Assembly: GCF_013607875.1 (NCBI RefSeq)
Contig: NZ_VDES01000002.1
Location: 327,638-391,637 of the forward strand
Direction: 5' to 3'
Length of the DNA: 64,000 nt
From: Blastomonas ursincola
Lineage (GTDB): Bacteria > Pseudomonadota > Alphaproteobacteria > Sphingomonadales > Sphingomonadaceae
This document shows positions 1-6,973 of this stretch, piece by piece (positions within the stretch are counted from its first letter, which is position 1; every line of letters starts with the position of its first letter). Below the pieces are notes generated by a model. That model did no database searches, was not told the origin of the DNA, and saw nothing but the letters and a program-made list of their open reading frames with translations. A program made the translations under genes and the position numbers.

Positions 1-547
1 TATCGCCCGCCCAGTCGGACCATTCGGTGAGCTTGCGGCGGTCCTCCCAGGGAAAGTCGAACAGGATCGCGAGCATCTGCGTGGTCAGCTCGATCGAGAC
101 CTTGTCGACCCAGTCGAACGGCTGGTCCCAGGGCAGGCCGTCGAGAATCTCGGCGGTGCGGCGGCGGATGTCGTCCGACATGCGCTTCATCTCGGTCGGG
201 GTGAAGGCGGGCGCGACGGTTCGGCGCTGGCCGGTATGCTTGGGCCGGTCCATCGCGATGAACATCGGCATCACCAGCTCGGTGCCGTCATCGATCCGGT
301 CGGCCAGCGTGATGCCGCCATGTTCGTAGGACGAGGAGAAGATCTCGGGCAGGGCCTCGACATGCTGGATCGCCTTGTGGCTGGTGACGTTCCAGAAATT
401 GCCGAACATGCCGTTTTCGGTCCAGTGGATCGGATCGAGCTCGCGCATCTGGCGGAACGGCTCCTGCCAGCGGTCTTCGACATACCAGCTGGCATCGCTC
501 ATGTCGTAATTCAGCGCGGCGCCGGGTTCTTTCAAAACGGTGGCCAT
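1..547 (-). CDS. Cytochrome P450, CYP153-type alkane/fatty acid hydroxylase (5' part)
   Basis: The gene reads leftward and runs off the window; 182 codons are visible. The start ATG is preceded by a good AAGGAG ribosome site. The visible part covers the N-terminal half of a soluble bacterial P450: a SSYEHGGIT-like segment, then MPMFIAMDRPKHTGQRR and a DFPWEDRRKLTEWSDW segment. These match the CYP153 family, ferredoxin-dependent terminal hydroxylases of alkanes and fatty acids, better than other P450s I can recall. The haem-binding cysteine loop and the I-helix lie outside the window. A palindrome (673-686) about 130 bases upstream could be a regulator site. Family assignment is from remembered similarity, so subfamily and substrate are open. 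Confidence 0.85.
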   Translation of the reverse strand, partial: MATVLKEPGAALNYDMSDASWYVEDRWQEPFRQMRELDPIHWTENGMFGNFWNVTSHKAIQHVEALPEIFSSSYEHGGITLADRIDDGTELVMPMFIAMDRPKHTGQRRTVAPAFTPTEMKRMSDDIRRRTAEILDGLPWDQPFDWVDKVSIELTTQMLAILFDFPWEDRRKLTEWSDWAGD

Positions 548-672
548 GGCTCTCTCCTTCGATGCAACCCGGCCCGACAGGGTCCGGTGCAATGTCGTCC
601 GGGACCGGGGCTTGCGAAGTCCCCGCAGGTGCCGCGTTCTCGCGATCTGTCGGACGGAAGGTCTCACCTTGC

Positions 673-688
673 TGACAGCTTTGTCAAT
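673..688 (-). promoter_or_regulatory. Candidate operator/-35 upstream of CYP153
   Basis: TGACA-GCTT-TGTCA is a perfect 5+5 inverted repeat with a 4-base centre, the size of many TetR-family operators. Bases 675-688 (ACAGCTTTGTCAAT) are identical to 24453-24466 in front of another leftward lipid-catabolism gene. Binding by a common repressor is inference. Confidence 0.35.
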
Positions 689-751
689 AGGGTTTCGATC
701 TGAAACCGATAAGGCGCCGCGAGCCATCGGCAAGGCCTTGGCGACGAACGC

Positions 752-783
752 AAAAAAACGGCCGGGATGTTGCCATCCCGGCC
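752..783 (-). terminator. Rho-independent terminator of glnK-amtB
   Basis: Read on the minus strand, GGCCGGGATG pairs with CATCCCGGCC (10 bp, 4-base loop) and is followed directly by CG and seven T residues. It lies about 80 bases after the amtB stop. Confidence 0.85.
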
Positions 784-865
784 TTGAGTTGTCAGTTCGC
801 AGGAGGAACCTCTGGAGGTCTGCGCCGGGTGCTAGCTGTTCCCGCCGCAGACCAAACTCGTGAAA

Positions 866-2338
866 TCAGTAGTTATAGGCGCGCTCTCCATGTTCGGAGA
901 TGTCGAGCCCGGCCTGCTCGACCTCTTCGGAGGGACGCAGACCGATGGTGAACTTGAGTGCGTAGAAGAGCACGGCGGAGACCAGGCCCGACCAGAGGAT
1001 GGTGATGCCCACCGCCTTGATCTGGGTGATGACCTGTGCGGCCATGTCATATTCGCCCACGCCTGCCGGGAAGACGGTGTAGTCGAAGAAGCCCTGGCCA
1101 CCGAGCGCCGGGTCGGCGACGATGCCGGTGCCGATCGCGCCGATGATGCCGCCGACACAGTGCACGCCGAACACATCGAGCGAGTCGTCATAGCCGAGCT
1201 TGTTCTTCACCGTGGTGACGAAGAAGAAGCAGACGATCGAGGCGGCGAAGCCGAGCAGGATCGAGGTCATCGGCGCGGCCAGACCCGAAGCCGGGGTGAT
1301 GGCGACGAGGCCTGCAACCGCACCGGTGGCAGCGCCCAGCAACGAGGGCTTTTTGTGGACGATCTGTTCGATCACGGCCCAGGCGACGGTGGCGGCGGCA
1401 GTGGCGACGAAGGTGTTGATGAAGGCGACGGCGGTGACGCCATTGGCTTCCAGGTTGGAGCCGGCGTTGAAGCCGAACCAGCCCACCCACAGCAGCGAGG
1501 CACCGATCATGGTCATCACCAGCGAATGCGGCGGCATGTTCTCGGTGCGGTAGCCCAGGCGCTTGCCGATCACGAGGCAGCCGACGAGCCCTGCGATACC
1601 GGCATTGATGTGCACCACGGTGCCACCGGCGAAGTCGAGCGCACCCATGCCCCAGAGCAGACCGGTGTCGGTCGGCGCGTCAGGCAGGAAGTCCGGTCCA
1701 GCCCAGTACCACACCATGTGCGCGACCGGGAAATAGGCGAGCGTCAGCCACAGCACCGTGAAGATGATCAGCGGGGTGAACTTCACGCGCTCGGCAAAGG
1801 CCCCGACGATCAGCGCCGGCGTGATGCATGCGAAGGTCATCTGGAACACCACGAAGGCCAGCTCGGGAATATAGACGTTGTTCGAGAAGGTCGCGGCAAA
1901 GGTGGTGCCGTCGACGCCCGCCAGGAACGCCTTGGACAGGCCGCCAATATAGGGCGATCCGCTGGTGAAGGCGAGGCTGTAGCCCCAGCTGACCCAGACG
2001 AGCGCGGCGACCGACACGATGGTCAGCACCTGCATCAGCACCGAAAGCATGTTCTTGGTGCGCACCAGGCCGCCATAGAACAGCGCGAGGCCGGGGATCG
2101 ACATCATCAGCACCAGCACCGCCGAAACGAGCATCCAGGTGGTGTCGCCCTTGTCGACCATGCCCGCCATCTGCTCGGCGGTCGGGGCCTTGATCGGGCC
2201 TTCGGCCACGGCGGTGACGGCCTCTTCGACCACTTCTGCAGCCGGGGCGGCGGTCGCAGCCCAGGCCTGGGCTGCGGTGAATACGCTAAGCGCTGTCGTT
2301 CCGACCACAGCGCCAATCTTGTGCAAAGGTTTCATCAT
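866..2338 (-). CDS. amtB: Ammonium transporter AmtB
   Basis: Inner-membrane ammonium channel of the Amt/MEP/Rh family, 490 residues. An N-terminal signal-like segment (residues 1-28, ending AAQAWA) is followed by an acidic/alanine linker and about eleven membrane spans. The two pore histidines that are diagnostic for Amt proteins are present: His243 in GTVVHINAG and His393 in FGVHCVGG. It starts 12 bases after glnK, the usual glnK-amtB arrangement in which the PII protein plugs the channel when nitrogen is plentiful. A terminator follows. Assignment is secure. Confidence 0.97.
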   Translation of the reverse strand: MMKPLHKIGAVVGTTALSVFTAAQAWAATAAPAAEVVEEAVTAVAEGPIKAPTAEQMAGMVDKGDTTWMLVSAVLVLMMSIPGLALFYGGLVRTKNMLSVLMQVLTIVSVAALVWVSWGYSLAFTSGSPYIGGLSKAFLAGVDGTTFAATFSNNVYIPELAFVVFQMTFACITPALIVGAFAERVKFTPLIIFTVLWLTLAYFPVAHMVWYWAGPDFLPDAPTDTGLLWGMGALDFAGGTVVHINAGIAGLVGCLVIGKRLGYRTENMPPHSLVMTMIGASLLWVGWFGFNAGSNLEANGVTAVAFINTFVATAAATVAWAVIEQIVHKKPSLLGAATGAVAGLVAITPASGLAAPMTSILLGFAASIVCFFFVTTVKNKLGYDDSLDVFGVHCVGGIIGAIGTGIVADPALGGQGFFDYTVFPAGVGEYDMAAQVITQIKAVGITILWSGLVSAVLFYALKFTIGLRPSEEVEQAGLDISEHGERAYNY

Positions 2339-2350
2339 TCCCCTTTCCCC

Positions 2351-2689
2351 TTACAGTGCCGTGTCGCCGGTCTCGCCGGTGCGGATGCGCGTCGCTGCCG
2401 CCAGGTCGAAAACGAAGATCTTGCCGTCACCGATGGAATCCGTGTTGGCGGCTGCCTGAATGGTTTCGACCACCTGCGGCGCGATATCGTCGCTGACCGC
2501 GATCTCCAGCTTCAGCTTGGGGACCATGTTGGTGGTATATTCGGCACCGCGATAAATTTCGGTCTGGCCCTTCTGGCGGCCGAAGCCCTTGACTTCGGTC
2601 ACGGTCATGCCCGCGACGCCCAGGCTGGTAAGGGCTTCGCGCACCTCGTCGAGCCGGAAGGGTTTGATAATGGCAATGATGAATTTCAT
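2351..2689 (-). CDS. glnK: PII nitrogen regulatory protein GlnK
   Basis: A 112-residue PII signalling protein, full length for the family. The T-loop carries the uridylylation site Tyr51 in YRGAEY, and IGDGKIFV matches the second PII signature. It senses ATP/ADP and 2-oxoglutarate, controls AmtB, and would be modified by GlnD, which is encoded at 26-29 kb. First gene of the glnK-amtB operon behind a consensus sigma-54 promoter, so expression should be NtrC- and nitrogen-dependent (inferred). Whether it is GlnK or GlnB by subfamily rests on the linkage to amtB. Confidence 0.95.
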   Translation of the reverse strand: MKFIIAIIKPFRLDEVREALTSLGVAGMTVTEVKGFGRQKGQTEIYRGAEYTTNMVPKLKLEIAVSDDIAPQVVETIQAAANTDSIGDGKIFVFDLAAATRIRTGETGDTAL

Positions 2690-2746
2690 TACGCCCCCAT
2701 TGGTTATTTTATTGCGGGGTTGGCCCCGTCACCGCAGCAAAGCTAC

Positions 2747-2761
2747 GCAAGCCACGTGCCA
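2747..2761 (-). promoter_or_regulatory. Sigma-54 (RpoN) promoter of glnK-amtB
   Basis: On the minus strand the sequence is TGGCACG-TGGC-TTGC, an exact match to the -24/-12 consensus TGGCACG-N4-TTGC. It ends 58 bases upstream of the glnK start. This is the expected promoter for a nitrogen-controlled glnK-amtB operon. Confidence 0.85.
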
Positions 2762-2871
2762 AATGCTGGAATCGGGCGATTCCTAATGAATCGCTAACCG
2801 CGCGGCAGGCAGGCGCGCTCAAAATTTGTGCACATGCGAAGCGGTGCGTAAAATTTAGGCAGCATTTGTGC

Positions 2872-2900
2872 TGCACCTGCACACATCACGGGCAGGTGCA
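2872..2900. promoter_or_regulatory. Inverted repeat, possible enhancer site for glnK
   Basis: TGCACCTGC (2872-2880) and GCAGGTGCA (2892-2900) are perfect 9-base inverted arms around 11 bases. The half-site TGCACC/GGTGCA resembles NtrC sites, but NtrC half-sites are normally closer together. It lies about 110-150 bases upstream of the sigma-54 promoter, a normal enhancer distance. NtrC binding is inference. Confidence 0.35.
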
Positions 2901-2945
2901 CCTTTCCCTTTGCGCTCGGTTGCCCGTGCGGCTAATCCGCTTTTC

Positions 2946-3881
2946 GTGACGGAAGCTGCCATATCGATCGACAATCTGCGCAAGCTCTATGCGGGTGCAG
3001 GCAAGGCCCCCGACAAGCTGGCGCTCGACGGCGTCAGCTTCGATGTCCCGCGCGGGCAGATTTTCGGCCTGCTCGGCCCCAATGGCGCGGGCAAATCGAC
3101 GCTGATTAACATATTGTCGGGCATGGTCCGCAAGACCTCCGGGTCGGCGCGCATCTGGGGCTTCGACATCGATGCCGATCCGCGCAACGCCAAGGCCTCG
3201 ATCGGCATCGTGCCTCAGGAAATCGTGTTCGATCCCTTTTTTACCCCCGCCGAGGCGCTCGAGCTGCAGGCCGGATTGTTCGGCGTACCCAAGGCGGAGC
3301 GGCGCACCGCCGAGCTGCTGCGCGCGGTGCGGCTGGAGGACAAGGCCAATGCTTATGCCCGCACGCTCTCCGGCGGCATGAAGCGGCGGCTGCTCGTGGC
3401 CAAAGCCATGGTGCACTCGCCGCCGATCCTGGTGCTCGACGAGCCGACGGCGGGCGTCGATATCGATCTGCGCCAGCAGCTCTGGGATTATGTCCGCGAA
3501 TTGAACCGCGCCGGGGTCACCATCGTGCTGACCACGCACTATCTCGAGGAAGCCGAAGAATTGTGCGATCGCATCGCGATCATCAACCATGGCAAATTGA
3601 TTGCAAACAAGCCGACGGCCGAGCTGGTCGGCATGGCGCGCGAGAAGCTGATCGTGCTGACGCTCGACCAGGATGTGGTCGTGCTGCCCTCCGATCCTGA
3701 TTTCGACAAGGTCAGCAAGCTCACCGACCGGGTGATCGAAATCGGCTATAGCAAGGACCGGCTCAATGCCGGCCAGGTGATGACCCGCGTGCGCGCCGCC
3801 GGATACGATATTGTCGATGTCTCGACCCGCGAGCCGGACCTGGAAGACGTGTTCCTCAACCTCACCAAGGCGGCGGCCTAG
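2946..3881 (+). CDS. ABC-2-type transporter ATP-binding protein
   Basis: ATP-hydrolysing subunit of an ABC exporter, 311 residues from a GTG start. Walker A is GLLGPNGAGKST (about residues 41-52), the signature is LSGGMKRR (141 onward), Walker B is ILVLDEPTAG, and the H-loop is LTTHYLEEAEEL. The order and length resemble YadG/NodI-type drug or polysaccharide exporters. An open frame continues upstream to a GTG at 2868, but that would start within the palindrome at 2872-2900 and add an unconserved-looking leader. No ribosome site is obvious for either start. No permease gene adjoins; nadB follows after 3 bases. Confidence 0.85.
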   Translation: MTEAAISIDNLRKLYAGAGKAPDKLALDGVSFDVPRGQIFGLLGPNGAGKSTLINILSGMVRKTSGSARIWGFDIDADPRNAKASIGIVPQEIVFDPFFTPAEALELQAGLFGVPKAERRTAELLRAVRLEDKANAYARTLSGGMKRRLLVAKAMVHSPPILVLDEPTAGVDIDLRQQLWDYVRELNRAGVTIVLTTHYLEEAEELCDRIAIINHGKLIANKPTAELVGMAREKLIVLTLDQDVVVLPSDPDFDKVSKLTDRVIEIGYSKDRLNAGQVMTRVRAAGYDIVDVSTREPDLEDVFLNLTKAAA

Positions 3882-3884
3882 GCC

Positions 3885-5489
3885 ATGGCGGGGGGCAAGC
3901 AGCATGATGTCCTGATCATCGGATCGGGCGCGGCGGGGCTCACCGCGGCGCTCAGCCTTGCGCGGCACTGCCGGGTGCTGGTGCTCGCCAAGGGTGACAT
4001 TTCGGGCGGATCGACCGCCTGGGCACAGGGTGGCATCGCGGCGGTGCTCGAGGAAGGCGACACGTTCGAAAGCCATATCGAGGACACGATGGTCGCGGGC
4101 GCCGGGCTCAACCGGCGCGAGACGGTCGAGTTCGTGGTCGAGAACGCTCCGGCGGCGATCCAGCATCTGGTCGATCTCGGCGTACCGTTCAACCGCAACG
4201 GCGGCAGCGGCGACCATGCCGACGACCTGCACCTGACGCGCGAGGGCGGGCACAGCCATAGGCGCATCGTGCATGTCGACGATGCCACCGGCTGGGCGGT
4301 GCAGCAGGCGCTCGAGCGCGCGGCGCTCGCCAACCCGAACATCACATTGCTGCCCGACATGGTCGCGATCGACCTGATCGCCGACCGGCACCGCGTCTCG
4401 CCTGCGGGCGACAAGCGGATATGGGGGGCCTATGCGCTCAACCGCGCGACCGGCCATGTCGAGGCGCTGACCGCGCGCGCGACGCTGCTGGCGAGCGGCG
4501 GGGCGGGGCGCACCTATCTGTTCTCGACCGCGCCCAGGGGTGCCACCGGCGACGGCATTGCGATGGCCTGGCGCGCGGGCGCGCGCGTCTCGAACATGGA
4601 GTTCATGCAGTTCCACCCGACCTGCCTCTACAATCTCGACGTCAAGAACTTCCTGATCACCGAGGCGGTGCGCGGCGAGGGCGGGCACCTGCTGATCCCC
4701 GAAACCGGCTATCGCTTCATGGGCGATTTCGACGAGCGGCTCGAACTGGCTCCGCGCGATGTCGTCGCGCGCGCGATCGACCACGAGATCAAGCGGCTGG
4801 GCCTCGATTACGTGCACCTGGACATCAGCCACCAGCCGCCCGAATTCGTGAAGGGCCATTTCCCGACGATCTACGACAAGCTGCTGGGCCTCGGCATCGA
4901 CATCACCCGCGATCCGATCCCTGTGGTGCCCGCGCAGCATTATACCTGCGGCGGCGTGCTGATCGATCTCAACGGCCGCACCGACCTGCCGGGGCTCTAT
5001 GCCGCGGGCGAGGTCAGCCAGTCGGGGCTGCATGGCGCGAACCGGCTCGCATCCAACAGCCTGCTCGAATGCTTCGTCTTCGGCGATGCGGCGGCGAAGG
5101 ACATTATCGAACATTGGGACGAGCTCGGCCCGCCGCCCGCCATCCTGCCCTGGGACGAGAGCCGCGTCACCGATTCGGACGAGGAGGTCGTCGTCCAGCA
5201 CAACTGGCGCGAGATCCGCCGCTTCATGTGGGACTATGTCGGCATCGTGCGCACCACCAAGCGGCTGGAGCGGGCGCGGCATCGCATCGAACTGCTGCGC
5301 AGCGAGGTCGAGGAATATTACGGCAATTTCCGCGTCACTCCCGATCTGGTCGAGCTGCGCAACCTGATCGAGGTCGCCGACCTGATCGTCCGCTCGGCGC
5401 TCGAACGCAAGGAAAGCCGGGGGCTGCACTATAACAGCGATTATCCCGACCTGCTGCCGGTGGCCGAAGATACGGTGCTGGTTCCCTGA
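3885..5489 (+). CDS. nadB: L-aspartate oxidase
   Basis: FAD enzyme that oxidises L-aspartate to iminoaspartate, the first step of NAD synthesis with quinolinate synthase NadA. 534 residues, normal length. The N-terminal FAD-binding motif is IIGSGAAGLTAAL; family hallmarks include STAWAQGGIAA, LTREGGHSHRRIVH, the HYTCGGV loop and ASNSLLECFVFG. The C-terminal helical domain of the succinate dehydrogenase/fumarate reductase flavoprotein superfamily is present. It begins 3 bases after the ABC ATPase stop, so the two are probably co-transcribed, but no nadA or nadC is nearby. Confidence 0.96.
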   Translation: MAGGKQHDVLIIGSGAAGLTAALSLARHCRVLVLAKGDISGGSTAWAQGGIAAVLEEGDTFESHIEDTMVAGAGLNRRETVEFVVENAPAAIQHLVDLGVPFNRNGGSGDHADDLHLTREGGHSHRRIVHVDDATGWAVQQALERAALANPNITLLPDMVAIDLIADRHRVSPAGDKRIWGAYALNRATGHVEALTARATLLASGGAGRTYLFSTAPRGATGDGIAMAWRAGARVSNMEFMQFHPTCLYNLDVKNFLITEAVRGEGGHLLIPETGYRFMGDFDERLELAPRDVVARAIDHEIKRLGLDYVHLDISHQPPEFVKGHFPTIYDKLLGLGIDITRDPIPVVPAQHYTCGGVLIDLNGRTDLPGLYAAGEVSQSGLHGANRLASNSLLECFVFGDAAAKDIIEHWDELGPPPAILPWDESRVTDSDEEVVVQHNWREIRRFMWDYVGIVRTTKRLERARHRIELLRSEVEEYYGNFRVTPDLVELRNLIEVADLIVRSALERKESRGLHYNSDYPDLLPVAEDTVLVP

Positions 5490-5498
5490 CCCCAAAGC

Positions 5499-5519
5499 CC
5501 TCCCCCTTGATGGGGGAGG
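5499..5519. terminator. Palindromic hairpin after nadB
   Basis: CCTCCCCC and GGGGGAGG form an 8-bp stem around 5 bases, 10 bases after the nadB stop. There is no T-tract, so it is either a weak terminator or a short extragenic palindromic repeat of the kind seen elsewhere in the window. Confidence 0.45.
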
Positions 5520-5693
5520 AGAGAGTGCTGCTATCGCGCCATAGCGAGGGAAAGGCACTGCTCATCGCGCCCAACGCCGGGTTCGCCGCAAAAGCGGCCC
5601 GGCATGCGGAACCCGTGGCTAGACCGCTTCAGCGCGGATACATCTGTCAGTCCGCATGGTCGCCAACCCGAAGATGCTGCTAGAAAGCCCTGC

Positions 5694-6776
5694 ATGGTCG
5701 CCCGTCCGCTGGTCCTGATCCTCGCCACCGCTGCCTTGTCGGCATGCGTATCGACGCCGAAACAGGTTGCGCAGCCGCGCCCCGCGCCGCCTGCGCCCGC
5801 GCGCGTTCAGCCGGTGCCGCCGCCACTCGCGCCGCGCGCCGCCAATGTCGTGCCGCAGGGGCTGCGCGATGAACTGCAGGAGCTCTGGCGCACCTTTCCC
5901 GGCAAGACCGGCATCGCGGTGCGCCGCATCGATGGCGACTGGGTGGTGGGCCAGCGCGGCGGCGAGCTGTTCCCGCAGCAGAGCGTCTCGAAGCTCTGGG
6001 TAACGATGACCGTCCTGGAAAAGGTCGATCGCGGTGAACTGACGCTCGATCAGCAGGTGACGATCACACCCGATGACCTGACCCTGTTTCACCAGCCCCT
6101 TGCGGCACGCGTGTCGCGCGAGGGCGTGGTGCGCGAAACGGTGCGCTCGCTGATCAACGAGGCGCTCACCGCCAGCGACAACAGCGCCAATGATGCGCTG
6201 CTGCGTACCGCCGGGGGTCCGGCTGCGGTGCAGGATTTCCTCCGCCGCAAGGGCCTTGCCAACATCCGCTTCGGTCCTGGCGAGCGCCTGCTGCAGAGCT
6301 CGATCGCCGGCGTCGAATGGCGGCAGGAACTCTCGGCCGGGCGTGCCTTCCAGGCGGCGCGCGAGCGCGTCCCGCTCGACCGGCGGCGCAATCTGCTGTC
6401 GGCCTATGTCGCCGATCCGATCGACGGGGCGAGCCCCGAAGGCATTGTCGATGCGCTCGCGCGGCTGGCACGCGGCGAGTTGCTCTCGCAGAGCTCCACG
6501 CGGCTGATGCTCGACACGCTTGGCCGTACACGCAGCGGACCCAATCGGCTGAAAGCGGGGGTTCCTGCGGGCTGGCAGTTCCTCCACAAGACCGGGACCG
6601 GGCAGGATCTGCCCCCGGTGTCGACCGGCTATAACGATGTCGGCATCATGACCGCGCCTGATGGGACCCGCTATGCCGTAGCGGTCATGCTCGCCGAGAC
6701 CACGGCGAGCATCCCGGCGCGCATGCAGCTGATGCAGGCGGTGTCGCGCGCGGTGGGGCGCTGGCACCAGCGCTGA
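5694..6776 (+). CDS. Class A beta-lactamase-like serine hydrolase lipoprotein
   Basis: 360 residues from the chosen ATG, which gives a clean lipoprotein signal (LSAC lipobox); an earlier in-frame ATG at 5604 would bury it. A proline-rich linker follows. The serine beta-lactamase motifs are in order: SVSK (Ser97, Lys100), SDN (161-163) and KTG (299-301). A glutamate (GPGERLL) lies 36 residues after the SDN serine, the spacing of the class A Glu166, but the usual EPELN omega loop is absent and a longer, charged segment separates it from the DPIDGASPEGI helix. It is probably a periplasmic, membrane-anchored beta-lactamase or a related peptidase/esterase; substrate unknown. Confidence 0.8.
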   Translation: MVARPLVLILATAALSACVSTPKQVAQPRPAPPAPARVQPVPPPLAPRAANVVPQGLRDELQELWRTFPGKTGIAVRRIDGDWVVGQRGGELFPQQSVSKLWVTMTVLEKVDRGELTLDQQVTITPDDLTLFHQPLAARVSREGVVRETVRSLINEALTASDNSANDALLRTAGGPAAVQDFLRRKGLANIRFGPGERLLQSSIAGVEWRQELSAGRAFQAARERVPLDRRRNLLSAYVADPIDGASPEGIVDALARLARGELLSQSSTRLMLDTLGRTRSGPNRLKAGVPAGWQFLHKTGTGQDLPPVSTGYNDVGIMTAPDGTRYAVAVMLAETTASIPARMQLMQAVSRAVGRWHQR

Positions 6777-6798
6777 TCGGCGCGCGGTAATCAGCGCT
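6769..6798. terminator. Inverted repeat over the stop of the beta-lactamase-like gene
   Basis: AGCGCTGAT (6769-6777) and ATCAGCGCT (6790-6798) are perfect 9-base inverted arms around 12 bases, overlapping the stop codon. No T-tract follows. It may weaken read-through into the pcs operon, or act as an operator. Confidence 0.4.
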
Positions 6799-6917
6799 AC
6801 CGCTTCACGAAACATTGTGTTATCCGAAGGACGGGAGACATTTGTTTCGTTCGCCGCATCCGGCATTTGCGATTTGGGAATCGCGATAGACCGGGACGGC
6901 AGGAGAGCTGCGAACTC

Positions 6918-6962
6918 ATGTCGTTCCCCCATCCCACCTGCCTGTCCAGGCCCGTCCTCTGA
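6918..6962 (+). CDS. Possible 14-codon leader ORF before pcs
   Basis: A good AGGAGAG site at 6901-6907 precedes an ATG that opens a 14-residue frame (MSFPHPTCLSRPVL) ending 11 bases before the pcs start, in a different frame. pcs itself has no visible ribosome site, so its translation may depend on ribosomes arriving from this leader. A 6+6 inverted repeat (GCGATT at 6869, AATCGC at 6879) lies just upstream. The coding status is not proven. Confidence 0.35.
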   Translation: MSFPHPTCLSRPVL

Positions 6963-6973
6963 CCGCCCCCCAG

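Larger units (their letters stand above)
548..865. other. Intergenic region between amtB and the CYP153 gene
   Basis: This 318-base stretch has no convincing gene. It holds the leftward amtB terminator (752-783) and, at 673-686, the palindrome TGACA-GCTT-TGTCA. On the minus strand the latter also presents TTGACA, a perfect -35 hexamer, but I see no good -10 at the right distance. The same 14-base core recurs at 24453-24466 upstream of an acyl-CoA dehydrogenase. Confidence 0.6.

Noticed and set aside
860-2797. Long open frame on the plus strand opposite glnK-amtB (and similar ones at 2886-5558, 6797-9259, 11003-13402 and 26658-29012)
   Set aside because: These are antisense shadows caused by high GC at codon third positions. 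Their translations are rich in Arg, His, Gly and Gln without domains, while the opposite strand encodes clear proteins.
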